Positions 19,670-28,314 of a stretch of DNA of 64,000 nt are shown here, piece by piece. A program made the translations under genes and the position numbers. Origin of the DNA: CAWFQB01 sp965277875. Lineage in GTDB: Bacteria > Armatimonadota > Chthonomonadetes > Chthonomonadales > Chthonomonadaceae. The stretch spans positions 434,001 through 498,000 of the forward strand of contig CBDIDV010000002.1 of assembly GCA_965277875.1 (NCBI GenBank), given 5' to 3'. The notes beneath the pieces were generated by a model. That model saw nothing but the letters and a program-made list of their open reading frames with translations. It did no database searches and had not been told where the DNA came from. The first letter of the stretch is position 1; each line of letters starts with the position of its first letter.

Positions 19670-20566
19670 TTACCAGCCGCGCGTCGCCATCAATTCGGTG
19701 GGGTGCAGGGTGCGAATGTCCAGGCTGTCCATCGCGCCGCCAAGTCCCATCGAGGCCTCGGCGACCGCTTCCGGGTCGTTGTAGTGCGTGGTCGCGTCCA
19801 CAATGGCGCGGGCAAATGCTTTGGGGTTGGACGACTTGAAGATGCCCGACCCGACAAACACGGTTTCCGCGCCCAATTCCATCATCAGGGCCGCGTCGGC
19901 GGGTGTGGCAATGCCGCCCGCGCTGAAATTGGGAACCGGAAGTTTGCCCGTGCGGTGTATCTCGACGATCAGGTCGTAGGGCGCGCGGAACTCTTTGGCG
20001 GCGACCATCAGTTCATCGGGACGCAAGGACTGTACGCGGCGGATGTCGCGCACAAGCTGGCGCATGTGGCGCACAGCCTCGACCACGTTGCCCGTACCCG
20101 GCTCGCCTTTGGTGCGAATCAGGGCCGCGCCCTCGCCGATGCGCCTTAGAGCCTCGCCGAGATCGCGGCAGCCGCACACGAACGGAACCTTGAAGTCGTG
20201 CTTGAGGACGTGGTTTTCCTCATCGGCGGGCGTCAGCACTTCGCTTTCGTCAATAAAGTCCACGCCCAGATGCTCCAGAATACGCGCCTCGGAGATATGC
20301 CCGATGCGGCACTTCGCCATGACCGGGATCGTCACAGCCTGCATGATCTCTTTAATCATCTTGGGGTCGGACATGCGGGCCACGCCGCCCTGCTTGCGAA
20401 TATCGCTCGGCACGCGTTCCAGCGCCATCACTGCGACCGCGCCCGCTTCTTCGGCGATAACGGCCTGCTCCACGTTCGCGACATCCATAATGACGCCGCC
20501 CTTGAGCATCTCCGCCAACCCTATCTTTGTGCGAAACGTCGCCTTTTGCGTCTCATAATCACTCAT
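19670..20566 (-). CDS. pdxS: Pyridoxal 5'-phosphate synthase lyase subunit PdxS
   Basis: 298 residues, the usual length, and strongly conserved: KGGVIMDVANVEQA (catalytic Asp), MALERVPSDIRKQGGVARM, the Schiff-base lysine in VMAKCRIGH, and RTKGEPGTGNVVEAV. PdxS condenses ribose 5-phosphate, glyceraldehyde 3-phosphate and ammonia to PLP, with PdxT supplying ammonia. No pdxT is nearby in this window. GGGAGA precedes the ATG. It lies 24 nt after recR on the same strand, at the end of the dnaX-ybaB-recR series. Confidence 0.97.
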   Translation of the reverse strand: MSDYETQKATFRTKIGLAEMLKGGVIMDVANVEQAVIAEEAGAVAVMALERVPSDIRKQGGVARMSDPKMIKEIMQAVTIPVMAKCRIGHISEARILEHLGVDFIDESEVLTPADEENHVLKHDFKVPFVCGCRDLGEALRRIGEGAALIRTKGEPGTGNVVEAVRHMRQLVRDIRRVQSLRPDELMVAAKEFRAPYDLIVEIHRTGKLPVPNFSAGGIATPADAALMMELGAETVFVGSGIFKSSNPKAFARAIVDATTHYNDPEAVAEASMGLGGAMDSLDIRTLHPTELMATRGW

Positions 20567-20590
20567 AACATTCTCCCTATTTAGTTCTAC

Positions 20591-21187
20591 TTACATCTCT
20601 CTGCGCCATTGCAGGGCGGAAATCAGGGTCGCCTGATCCGCATAATCCAGGTCGCCGCCCGCAGGCAGGCCGTGCGCGATCTGCGACACCTTGACACCCA
20701 GCGGCTTCAAGCGGCCGGCAAGATACAGCGCGGTCGTCTGTCCCTCGGTCGTGGGGTTCAGAGCTAAGATGACTTCCTGAACGCCGTTCGCCACGCGGGG
20801 GAACAGTTCGCGTATCTTGAGCAGTTCAGGCGTGATGTTGTCCATCGGCGAAATGACACCTTGCAGGACATGATACATTCCCTTGAACTCGTTCGTTTTT
20901 TCCATCGCGATCAGGTCGCGGGTCTCGGCCACGACGCACATCAGGGCGCGGTCGCGCTTGGGGTCGCGGCATACCTCACATAATTCCTGATCGGTAAAGT
21001 TGGCGCACTCTTTGCAGAGCTTGATGTTCTGCTTGACGGAGAGTATCGCTTCGGCAAGCTGCGCGGCCTCTTCCTGCGGCTGACGCAGGATGTAAAAAGC
21101 CATGCGCTGCGCCGATTTCGGCCCGATGCCGGGCAGCCGTTCCAGTTCCGCGACGAGACGGGCGAGCGGTTTTGCATAATGTAGCAT
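20591..21187 (-). CDS. recR: Recombination protein RecR
   Basis: 198 residues, the normal RecR size. It has an N-terminal helix-hairpin-helix (LERLPGIGPKSAQRMAFYIL), a four-cysteine zinc finger (CKECANFTDQELCEVCRD), a TOPRIM domain (CVVAETRDLIAMEKT ... GVQEVILALNPTTEGQTTALYL) and a C-terminal HGLPAGGDLDYADQ motif. It loads RecA at gaps with RecO/RecF. It follows ybaB and dnaX in the classic order. Confidence 0.97.
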   Translation of the reverse strand: MLHYAKPLARLVAELERLPGIGPKSAQRMAFYILRQPQEEAAQLAEAILSVKQNIKLCKECANFTDQELCEVCRDPKRDRALMCVVAETRDLIAMEKTNEFKGMYHVLQGVISPMDNITPELLKIRELFPRVANGVQEVILALNPTTEGQTTALYLAGRLKPLGVKVSQIAHGLPAGGDLDYADQATLISALQWRREM

Positions 21188-21317
21188 TGGTGTGTCCAGG
21201 GGCAGGGGTCAGAAACAATGCCGGGTTGCAGAAAGTCTTATCTGTTAGACACAAGGCAAGTTCGCATCAACAGAGCGTCTTCCCTGACCCCTGAATCCTA
21301 AATCCTGCCCCTCTTTC

Positions 21318-21692
21318 CTAACCTAACAATCCGGGCGGCAGGTTCAGGTCGCCCAGGCCGCCGGTAATCTCTTTCATGCGGGCTTCCTGGCTGGACTGTG
21401 CCTGCGCCGTGGCTTCTTTGGCCGCTGTGACGACCAGGTCTTCCAATATCTCTACATCGTCGGGGTCTACGACGGCAGGATTGATCTTCACTTCCACCAA
21501 ATGCCCGTGTCCGTTCACCGTGACGCTGACCATGCCGCCGCCCGCCTGAGACGTGACGCGCATAGTTTCCAGATCGTTTTGCAGTTTCTCGGCGTCTTCC
21601 TGCATCTTCTGGGCCTGCTTCATCAGTTTTTGCATGTCGCCAAAGCCGGGCATACCGCCGCCGCCACCGCCACCGCCGCCAAATCGTGCCAT
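21318..21692 (-). CDS. YbaB/EbfC family nucleoid-associated protein
   Basis: 124 residues. MQKLMKQAQKMQEDAEKLQNDLE is the family coiled-coil arm, then the beta-core GGGMVSVTVNGHGHLVEVKI and DPDDVEILEDLVVTAAKEA. It is a small DNA-binding dimer. The N-terminus carries nine consecutive glycines (MARFGGGGGGGGG), an uncommon extension encoded by a GGC/GGT-type run that could vary by slippage. AAGGAG lies 9 nt before the ATG. It sits between dnaX and recR, the conserved context of this family. Confidence 0.95.
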   Translation of the reverse strand: MARFGGGGGGGGGMPGFGDMQKLMKQAQKMQEDAEKLQNDLETMRVTSQAGGGMVSVTVNGHGHLVEVKINPAVVDPDDVEILEDLVVTAAKEATAQAQSSQEARMKEITGGLGDLNLPPGLLG

Positions 21693-21909
21693 GTTCGTGA
21701 TCTCCTTTGGAATGGATCTTTGTTATCAATCAAACCATGTTGCAGAAAACGGAAAGGCGCAGCGTCTTTCTAAAAGAACGTTTCGCCTTCCAAATAAATT
21801 GCAAACCAATTATTAGTATTGCACCCTTATTGTATCAGAAAACTGAGGTTTATGACGCATTAGCGGTGAAAGCCCTGGACAATACCCGGCTGCAGGTCTG
21901 CCGGAAATG

Positions 21910-24159
21910 CTAAACGTCCTCGCTGCTGACGACCCTGCCGCCGAAAATGTCCAGGGCTTCTTTCAGCATCCCTTTGCCGGGGTCGGGTGGAGGAACGGAT
22001 GGCGCATGTCCGTTTTTGTTTGTGCCGCCTGCGCTTGCCTGGGCAGCAGGCGGCACAACGGGAATGAGGTTTGTGTCGGCGCGCGGCGCGGCTGCCTGCG
22101 GCGGTTGGGCGGGGGCGCTGCTGATCTCAAAATCCATGACGCGGGACGGGCCGCTCGGCACAGCGTCCGGGGGCGGCGCGTCGAGCAATGTCGCCATCTC
22201 CATCGAAGCCGCGCCGCCCGACCCATTAGACGGCGGCAAGGCAGGCGGCTTGACGCCGACTCCGCCCGTTCCCGTAGAACCATCGCCGCCATACTGCCCT
22301 TCCAGCAGACATTGGATACGGTAGCCTTCAACCTTTAGGCTTTCGTTGATTTTCTTTTCGACGAGTTCTTTAGCATTGGCCTTGCCCTGAATACGGTCAC
22401 GCGCAAAGCTGTCTGCATTCTTGAACAGCAAAACGACAGTTTTGCCTTCTAAACCGACAACTTGCGCTTTTTCCAGAAAGCCTCCGCCAACCTGACTGAC
22501 CTTTGTGACTGCCTTGACGATTCGCTCCCAGGCGCGCTGAAGCACTTCGAGCGTGACATCGTCGGCAAACTTATGACCGCCTGCGGCTGCGGGCGTGGAC
22601 ACAGACGCGCCGTTCTTTGGCGCGTTTGTTGGGCCTGCCGTGGAGGTGGCTGCAGTGTATTCGGACTGCGCTATGTCGTTCGCGTTGCGCGGGGCGGCTT
22701 CGGGCGCGAAGGTGAGAGCGGGGGCGACATAGATGTCCTCGCCGACTTCGGGCAGATCGTCCGTGCCGAGGGCGTCGTCTGCTTCTTCCTCATCGTCCTC
22801 GTCGTCCCTGTCATCGTGCAGGCTCGACGCGGCGGGCGTGTTCGTGGCTGTGGCGAAGGTCTGCGCGGCCTGCTGCGTGGGCGGGCGTGGGATCACACTG
22901 GGCGCGGGCATGGCGGCATTGGCGCTTATCCGCTCATCATTGACTGCATCGTCCAGGTGTACGGCAGTGGGAGGGCGCGGCAGCGTTTTGGCGACGGCCT
23001 GAACCGCGCCCGTCTGCAGGCGGGCGGCGGGGCGAGGCTGTGTCTCGCTCAGCATTGCGCCCTGCCCGATCATCATCAGGCGCAGCAGGGTGTTTTCCAG
23101 TATGGCGCGGTGCTGATTGCTGAAACGCAGTTCGCGCTCCGCGCTCGAAAGCTGACCCATCATCTCCAAAAGCAGGGCGGGTTCAAACAAATTGGCCTGC
23201 GGCTTGAGCATAGCAAGCCGGTCGGGGCCGAGTTCCTGCGCGGCGGCCTGTTTTGCGCCCGTAGACAGCAGCATCAAGTCGCGCAGGTGTCCGCCGAGCG
23301 CGGTCATCAGCTGCCGGACATCCGTGCCGCTGTCTACCAGATCGCTCGCGATGTTAAGGGTCTCGTCCCACGCGCCCTGTGCCAGGGTTGCTGTGACGCG
23401 GGCCAGCATTTCAGTTCCCACCGTACCCAGGGCGCGATGCACGATCTCGCCCGTGATATGGCCGTCGGAATACGCCAGTACCTGTTCCAGAATGCTCAGG
23501 GCGTCGCGCCACGAGCCTTCCGCGCTGCGGGCAATCGCCTGTATCGCTTCCGGTTCCGCGCTGAACCCTTCGGCCTTGATGACACGCGAGACCGCCGCAC
23601 CCAGGTCGTGAACGCTGCCGCGCTTGAACTGATAGCCCTGACAGCGCGAACGGATGGTGATGGGAACCTTCTGCTGCTCGGTCGTGGCAAGAATAAAAAC
23701 GACGTGGGGCGGCGGCTCTTCCAGCGTCTTCAGCAGAGCATCGAACGCTTTGGCGCTCAGGTCATGCACTTCGTCAATGATGTAGACTTTGTACCGCGCC
23801 TCGCTCGACGCGTACTGCACGTTTTCAATGATCTTCTCGCGCACATTGTCTACGCCCGTTTCGCTGGCCGCGTCAATCTCGGTCACGTCCATGCACGTAT
23901 TTTCGCGGATGGACACGCACAGCCGGCACACGCCGCATGGGGTAGGGGTCGGCCCGTCCTGCGCCACGCAGTTGAGGGCGCGCGACAGCAGGCGGGCCGT
24001 GGACGTTTTGCCGCAGCCACGCGCCCCGTAGAACAAGTAGGCGTGAGCGATGCGCCCTGTACGCAGGGCGTTTTGCAGCGTAGTCGTGACTTGGTCCTGC
24101 CCGGCCACTTCCTCGAAGCTCTGCGAGCGATATTTGCGATACAGTGCGACGTAGGCCAT
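21910..24159 (-). CDS. dnaX: DNA polymerase III gamma/tau subunit
   Basis: 749 residues. The AAA+ clamp-loader ATPase comes first: Walker A YGARGCGKTSTARLL, a four-cysteine zinc site (CVAQDGPTPTPCGVCRLC), Walker B YIIDEVHDLS, sensor ATTEQQKVP, and the SRC arginine-finger segment TIRSRCQGYQF. A Pro/Ala- and Asp/Glu-rich linker (about residues 380-520) leads to a tau-like domain (EVLQRAWERIVKAVTKVS...) and a Pro-rich tail. It is the motor of the clamp loader and bridges polymerase and helicase. It heads the dnaX-ybaB-recR operon. I did not identify a convincing programmed frameshift site. Confidence 0.96.
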   Translation of the reverse strand: MAYVALYRKYRSQSFEEVAGQDQVTTTLQNALRTGRIAHAYLFYGARGCGKTSTARLLSRALNCVAQDGPTPTPCGVCRLCVSIRENTCMDVTEIDAASETGVDNVREKIIENVQYASSEARYKVYIIDEVHDLSAKAFDALLKTLEEPPPHVVFILATTEQQKVPITIRSRCQGYQFKRGSVHDLGAAVSRVIKAEGFSAEPEAIQAIARSAEGSWRDALSILEQVLAYSDGHITGEIVHRALGTVGTEMLARVTATLAQGAWDETLNIASDLVDSGTDVRQLMTALGGHLRDLMLLSTGAKQAAAQELGPDRLAMLKPQANLFEPALLLEMMGQLSSAERELRFSNQHRAILENTLLRLMMIGQGAMLSETQPRPAARLQTGAVQAVAKTLPRPPTAVHLDDAVNDERISANAAMPAPSVIPRPPTQQAAQTFATATNTPAASSLHDDRDDEDDEEEADDALGTDDLPEVGEDIYVAPALTFAPEAAPRNANDIAQSEYTAATSTAGPTNAPKNGASVSTPAAAGGHKFADDVTLEVLQRAWERIVKAVTKVSQVGGGFLEKAQVVGLEGKTVVLLFKNADSFARDRIQGKANAKELVEKKINESLKVEGYRIQCLLEGQYGGDGSTGTGGVGVKPPALPPSNGSGGAASMEMATLLDAPPPDAVPSGPSRVMDFEISSAPAQPPQAAAPRADTNLIPVVPPAAQASAGGTNKNGHAPSVPPPDPGKGMLKEALDIFGGRVVSSEDV

Positions 24160-24210
24160 GATTATCTAAAAAAGGGGTCGAAGATGGCGCGAGGACAAAG
24201 AGACAATGAT

Positions 24211-24398
24211 AGCCGCAAAGGAACGCAAATGAACGCGAATAAATAGAGAAAGTCTCTCAAACAAATTGAACAGTGTTCCAAAACTTGTAAGTGGCAGCGT
24301 GAAAAAACTTACTATCTTGCGCTTGTCTTACACCGTATGTTGAACATCTGTTTCGTTGTTTGTGTTTATTCGCGTTTATTCGCGCTCATTTGCGGCTA
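24211..24398. repeat. Inverted repeat, AGCCGCAAA type, flanking a 122-nt spacer
   Basis: AGCCGCAAAGGAACGC... (24211-24243) is complementary to the segment ending at 24398 (33 nt, about four mismatches). The arms resemble those at 60459-60566. The enclosed spacer shows no gene. It lies between the dnaX start and the SRP RNA gene, whose 3' end it follows on the minus strand. Confidence 0.7.
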
Positions 24399-24426
24399 AT
24401 CGAAGTGCAATACGTGCGTGATGCTC

Positions 24427-24527
24427 AGAGCCGGGGTGAGGAACGTACTCGGGAGTTCAGACTTAAAGCTGCTGAGTTCCCTCCCTGACCTGGTTCGTCC
24501 AACCGCCGATACGCCCGCCCCGGCTCT
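24427..24527 (-). ncRNA. ffs: Signal recognition particle RNA, small bacterial type
   Basis: On the minus strand the conserved SRP domain IV elements GAACCAGGTCAGG and GGAACTCAGCAGC occur in the right order and spacing. The molecule is closed by a perfect 10-bp terminal stem (24427-24436 with 24518-24527). The length near 100 nt fits the 4.5S type that binds Ffh. The mature ends are estimated from the stem; the primary transcript may begin about 40 nt upstream, judging from the promoter at 24576-24604. Confidence 0.85.
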
Positions 24528-24575
24528 CAACACCCCGCGCCTGCGTTCTTCGGAAAAGGCTTGGTAACGGACACC

Positions 24576-24604
24576 ATTATACCAAAAACGGGCCATAAAC
24601 GCAA
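24576..24604 (-). promoter_or_regulatory. Promoter of the SRP RNA
   Basis: On the minus strand a consensus TATAAT (24576-24581) is preceded by TGG (extended -10) and by TTGCGT (24599-24604) at 17 bp. Confidence 0.65.
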
Positions 24605-24694
24605 CCGAAATTTTTGCGCCCGGCATCGCGCGTTTTCTTTTGGCAGAAGGCAGGACGGAGCGCAGTCAGGCGGATTTTCGGGTACAACGTTGGC

Positions 24695-25426
24695 ATGGAC
24701 GCAGAAACAAACTTGAATTTGGAAACCGGCGCGGCAGACGTTGACGCGCTGCGAAACGCGCAGGCGTGGCTGTTCGACCTGGACAACACGCTTATAGAAA
24801 CGCACATTGATTTTGCCCTGATGAAGCGCAAAACGCTCGCCCTGGGGGCAGAGTGGGGCGTGAACACCGATCACATGGCGGACCTGGACATACTCGCTAT
24901 CGTGGAACAGGTCACGGCCATTTTGCACAGCATTACGATGAGCGGCGCGGACAGGCAGTTTCACGATCTGGCGTATGAGATGCTGGCCGCGCAGGAAGCG
25001 GAACAATGCGCCGACCCCATACGGCTTCCGGGCGCGTCCGAAATGCTGTCGTGGCTGAACGGGCAGGGCATTCCCATAGCCATAGTAACGCGTAACTGCC
25101 GCATGGTCTCGGACAGGCTGCTTGCAGAGGGCGATTTGCAGTGCGATGCCCTGCTTGCCCGCGAGGACGTAACCCGTACCAAGCCGCACCCGCATCATCT
25201 AACAGACGCGCTGCGCGTCCTGCAAACAAAATTCTCCGCAAAACGATTGACAGCAGAGGTCTGCGTGATGGTGGGCGATCATGTGATGGACATACAGGCC
25301 GGACGCGCGGCCAAAATGCGAACGATAGGACTATCGCGCGCACAGAAACCGGACGCATTCACCGTCTGCCCGCCCGATATTCTGCTCAAAGACATGGCCG
25401 AATTGTGGGCGCTATGGAACCGCTAA
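24695..25426 (+). CDS. HAD-superfamily phosphatase (phosphoglycolate phosphatase-like)
   Basis: 243 residues from ATG 24695. All four HAD motifs are present: LFDLDNTLIET (nucleophile Asp), IAIVTRNC (motif II), TRTKPHPH (motif III lysine) and VGDHVMDIQAGRAA (motif IV). A helical cap lies between motifs I and II. The substrate cannot be inferred; related proteins act on small phosphorylated metabolites. It diverges from the SRP RNA gene and converges on a truncated nucleotidyltransferase whose last bases overlap it. Confidence 0.88.
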   Translation: MDAETNLNLETGAADVDALRNAQAWLFDLDNTLIETHIDFALMKRKTLALGAEWGVNTDHMADLDILAIVEQVTAILHSITMSGADRQFHDLAYEMLAAQEAEQCADPIRLPGASEMLSWLNGQGIPIAIVTRNCRMVSDRLLAEGDLQCDALLAREDVTRTKPHPHHLTDALRVLQTKFSAKRLTAEVCVMVGDHVMDIQAGRAAKMRTIGLSRAQKPDAFTVCPPDILLKDMAELWALWNR

Positions 25427-25662
25427 CAGTTCGGCCTGTCCACAGCGCAGCGTCTTGCCTGATGCGAGAACACGAACGCGCTCAGCGCAGCCTCTATTTC
25501 CCCTGCGTTTTCCTCGGACATCTCTACAAAAATGTCAATGTCGCCGGTGAGACGCGGGTAGCCATGATAAGCGACCGCATAGCCGCCCACAATGAGATAC
25601 CGCGCCTCATTTAAGTTTAACAATGCGATAAACTCTCTGGAATCCGGGGGCAGCTTCAGCAT
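25423..25662 (-). CDS. Truncated MNT-type nucleotidyltransferase
   Basis: From the internal ATG at 25662 (79 residues), YLIVGGYAVAYHGYPRLTGDIDIFVEMSEENA carries the GG-x-A and D-x-D motifs of minimal nucleotidyltransferases of the AbiEii/DUF6036 kind. Similarity stops at AALSAFVF and the frame ends with an unrelated tail (SHQARRCAVDRPNC). The rest of the domain that relatives have is missing, cut off where the HAD gene's 3' end begins. It is probably a remnant, though the catalytic residues survive. A start at 25716 is also open. The small gene at 25607-25798 overlaps its 5' end and is the usual partner. Confidence 0.6.
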   Translation of the reverse strand: MLKLPPDSREFIALLNLNEARYLIVGGYAVAYHGYPRLTGDIDIFVEMSEENAGEIEAALSAFVFSHQARRCAVDRPNC

Positions 25663-25798
25663 GAGCAGACTCCGACCATCGCTCATTAAGTTCAAGCATG
25701 ATGGCGAGACGTTCAAGCGGCGTCAAACGCTGATAATACTCTTTTTCAGCGCGTTCCGCTTCTTCGAAAGAACGCGCGATAGAAGCAAATTTTCCCAT
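25607..25798 (-). CDS. Small partner protein of the nucleotidyltransferase
   Basis: 63 residues: SFEEAERAEKEYYQRLTPLERLAIMLELNER, ending GFQRVYRIVKLK. This pattern recurs in small proteins encoded just before MNT-type nucleotidyltransferases, possibly as toxin-antitoxin pairs. The 3' end overlaps the nucleotidyltransferase start by about 56 nt in another frame, as is common for the pair. The function of the small protein is not established. It looks intact while its partner is truncated. Confidence 0.7.
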   Translation of the reverse strand: MGKFASIARSFEEAERAEKEYYQRLTPLERLAIMLELNERWSESAHAEAAPGFQRVYRIVKLK

Positions 25799-26045
25799 TG
25801 ACCCTCCAACCGCAGTCAGCAGACAGGTTTTGGAGTGCGTGTATGTTGAATTCCACGCCCGAAAACAGCGTGACTTGACTGTTCGCCATATGCCGCATTT
25901 CTGCCGGCATCAGGTTAATAGTGGAATATAACAGCCCTTCTGCTAAGCAAAGTTTCATGGCTGCACAGCATGGCTGGTATGTCCAAATCTGGCATCATTA
26001 TAGACCATCATTATAGACCAAGCAGATGGAAGCAGTCAACAGGTA

Positions 26046-26074
26046 TTGACATGCACCCTGATTTATGAAAAAAT
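26046..26074 (+). promoter_or_regulatory. Possible promoter in the 25799-26222 gap
   Basis: TTGACA (26046-26051) and AAAAAT (26069-26074) are 17 bp apart. No gene on the plus strand follows before the 3' end of mtaB. Downstream, TGCATC (26112) can pair with GATGCA (26153) around an inner TTCCT/AGGAA stem, so a small RNA is conceivable. The same gap contains a tandem duplication of CATCATTATAGAC (25993-26018) and otherwise nothing I recognise. Confidence 0.35.
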
Positions 26075-26222
26075 GGTGTTACAGTAGAGTTTGTGGGTAC
26101 ATGGCGCGGACTGCATCGGGCGCGTTCCTCTATGAGAAGGAAGTTCGGCGCGGATGCACTCTGCTCGGCAGGCTTCCACAGCGCAATGACGTATATCCTA
26201 TTTTCTAAACCACCATGCGCTG

Positions 26223-27884
26223 CTATGTATGGCGGACTCGCAGCGCGGCGTCGAACGTGGCGAGGGGGATGAAGTCGGCGTCGGGCGGGGCTTCGTCGGG
26301 GCCGAAGTGCGCGCCGCCGCCTGCCTCGCCGATTGCGCCGTCTGTGGTCGGCTCCAGCAGGCGCACATTCGCCATTGTGCGGCGCAGATGCGACCCGCCC
26401 GTAAACTGCACCCGAATATAGTTGCTCGTGTAGCCGCTCAACAGCGCCGTACTCATGCCGCCCGCCGTGTCCATTTCAACAGGCGTATGACCATCATTGC
26501 CGCTCGCGCTTGCCGCAGAAAAGGCCGCAGAAGCGTTCTCCTCTTCTCCTCTTTTTCCTGTCTCCGCTTCCGGATCCCGCCCGCGCATTTCCTTGCCCTC
26601 GACCAGCACTTCCAGGGTGCGGCCCATAAAGCGGCGGATGAACCGCGCCTGCGTTTCACGGCAGGCGTCGGCCAGCCGCTTGGCGCGGCTCTCCTTGTCG
26701 GCCTCGCTGACCTGGAGCCTATCGGCGGCGGGCGTATTGGGGCGCGGCGAATAGCGGAACAGATGCGCGCGGGCGTAACCCACGGTATGGACGACATGCA
26801 GCGTGCTTTCAAACGCGGCCTCGTCTTCACCCGGAAAGCCGACCATGATGTCGCTTGTAATGGCGAGATCGGGAATGCGAGCGGACGCGGCACGACAGCG
26901 CTCCAGATAAAAATCTTGATCATACGGCCGGTTCATTGCCCTGAGAACGTTCGTGTCGCCGCTTTGCAGGGGGATATGCAGATGCCGACACAGTTTGGGT
27001 TGATTGGCGAAGGCGTCCAGAAGCCGATCCGTTACCTGCGTCGGCTCGATGGACGACAGGCGCACGCGCTCAATGCCCTTGACATCGGCAAGCCGCAGGA
27101 GCAGGTCGGCCAGATCGGGGCGCGAATACGCCCTGTCCATGCCCCACTGTCCCGCCCGCTCCGTGACGATCAGCGGCAGCGATATACTGTTGTCCTGAAC
27201 AGTGTTTTTCAGCCCTGCCGCCTCGAACTGCTGCGCGTACTGTGCGCTGCGCCGCGCAAAATCACTCTCCTGCCCATACGCGCCTACCAGAACGCCCGTA
27301 ATCACGATCTCCTTGTAGCCCTCGCCCGCCAGACGCTCCACCTCCTGAACCACTTCGGCAACCGGGCGCGAACGCATCACCTTGCGCGTGTAGGGGATCG
27401 AACAGAAGGTGCAGAACACGTCGCAGCCGTCCTGCACTTTGATAGTGGCCCGTGTGCGATGCCGGGGCGGGCGGGCGGCAGGGTTGTCGTCGGGGGCGAG
27501 GCGTTCCGCTTCCCGCCGGTCAGCGATGGCCTGCTCAAAATGAGGATACGCACCCAGCACGTGGGCGAGCGTGTCCAGTTTCTGATGGTTGGGAACGAGC
27601 AGAGTGGCGTCTTCTACGGTCTCGCCTTTAATCTGCGCCATTTCGCCGTAGCAGCCGGTCATCACGACCACGGCATCCGGGTTCTGCCGCGCCACTTTGC
27701 GAATAAGCGAGCGGGATTTACGCTCGGCGGCCTGCGTGACGCTGCACGTATTGACGACGTAAATGTCGGCGGGCTGCGTGAACTCGGTAATGGTGAACCC
27801 CCGCGCCTCGAAGTCGTCCAGGATACGCTGTGTTTCGTATTGGTTCACTTTGCAGCCCAGGGTGGTAAAAGCGGCGGTCGGCAC
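26223..27884 (-). CDS. mtaB: tRNA t6A37 methylthiotransferase (MtaB/YqeV family)
   Basis: 553 residues against about 450 in relatives. The N-terminal UPF0004 domain starts TAAFTTLGCKVNQYET, the signature that separates MtaB from MiaB and RimO, with further cluster cysteines in NTCSVT and TGCYGE. The radical-SAM motif is CDVFCTFCSIPYTR. A C-terminal TRAM domain (TLEVLVEGKE ... SNYIRVQFTGG) follows. The enzyme adds 2-methylthio to t6A37 in ANN-decoding tRNAs. Two insertions explain the length: one after GAYGQESDF, and a low-complexity segment (PEAETGKRGEEENASAAFSA) inside TRAM. The start is GTG at 27884 with GAGGAG upstream. Confidence 0.92.
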   Translation of the reverse strand: MPTAAFTTLGCKVNQYETQRILDDFEARGFTITEFTQPADIYVVNTCSVTQAAERKSRSLIRKVARQNPDAVVVMTGCYGEMAQIKGETVEDATLLVPNHQKLDTLAHVLGAYPHFEQAIADRREAERLAPDDNPAARPPRHRTRATIKVQDGCDVFCTFCSIPYTRKVMRSRPVAEVVQEVERLAGEGYKEIVITGVLVGAYGQESDFARRSAQYAQQFEAAGLKNTVQDNSISLPLIVTERAGQWGMDRAYSRPDLADLLLRLADVKGIERVRLSSIEPTQVTDRLLDAFANQPKLCRHLHIPLQSGDTNVLRAMNRPYDQDFYLERCRAASARIPDLAITSDIMVGFPGEDEAAFESTLHVVHTVGYARAHLFRYSPRPNTPAADRLQVSEADKESRAKRLADACRETQARFIRRFMGRTLEVLVEGKEMRGRDPEAETGKRGEEENASAAFSAASASGNDGHTPVEMDTAGGMSTALLSGYTSNYIRVQFTGGSHLRRTMANVRLLEPTTDGAIGEAGGGAHFGPDEAPPDADFIPLATFDAALRVRHT

Positions 27885-28083
27885 GACGTTGTTCTCCTCG
27901 CAGCGGACTGCGGTATGGTTTGTTCTAAGATATAGTTTGTTCTGAAGAGTTGTTCTGAAAGAGTTTGATTGTAAATTGTCAGGCGGGGAGACGAAAGCGC
28001 GTTGTCAAAGTACACAAAAGTCAGCGCCTTGCCATAGTTTACCACTGACGCGTGTACGCCGTCAAAGCAGGAGTGTCGCAGAG

Positions 28084-28232
28084 CAGGGCAAGCGCCTCTA
28101 AAATTGTGAAACATGAGGCGTACAGAAAAGGGGCAGGCGTTATGACCCCTACACAACCGTCAGGAACACAGGCGCGGACGAGGTTACGGCACGACTGGAT
28201 AGTTGTTCACGTTTTTAGAGGCGTTTGCCCTG
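28084..28232. repeat. Palindromic element, about 149 bp
   Basis: The ends 28084-28103 (CAGGGCAAGCGCCTCTAAAA) and 28213-28232 are complementary over 20 nt with one G-T pair, and the match extends inward with TTGTGAA/TTCAC. The centre has a smaller AGGGG/CCCCT hairpin. The size and nested plan resemble the elements at 48541 and 51752, but the sequence differs. It occupies most of the 27885-28249 gap. Confidence 0.7.
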
Positions 28233-28249
28233 GGCGGCGGGGAAAGTGA

Positions 28250-28278
28250 TTGACGCCGGCCCTATATGGGGCTATAAT
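28250..28278 (+). promoter_or_regulatory. Strong sigma-70-type promoter
   Basis: TTGACG (28250-28255), a 17-bp spacer and consensus TATAAT (28273-28278). The expected start near 28285 leaves a leader of about 30 nt before the ATG at 28315. Confidence 0.85.
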
Positions 28279-28314
28279 AGACTAGCGGTTACGCGAACAG
28301 GTCAATATAACATT

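Noticed and set aside
22462..24246. A 594-codon plus-strand frame opposite dnaX
   Set aside because: No domain pattern, compositional bias of an antisense shadow, and dnaX on the other strand is unmistakable.
25746..25958. A 70-codon minus-strand frame upstream of the small nucleotidyltransferase partner
   Set aside because: It overlaps that gene's 5' end, with no ribosome site or family similarity.
26229..27935. A 568-codon plus-strand frame opposite mtaB
   Set aside because: Antisense to a conserved radical-SAM gene, with no recognisable motif.
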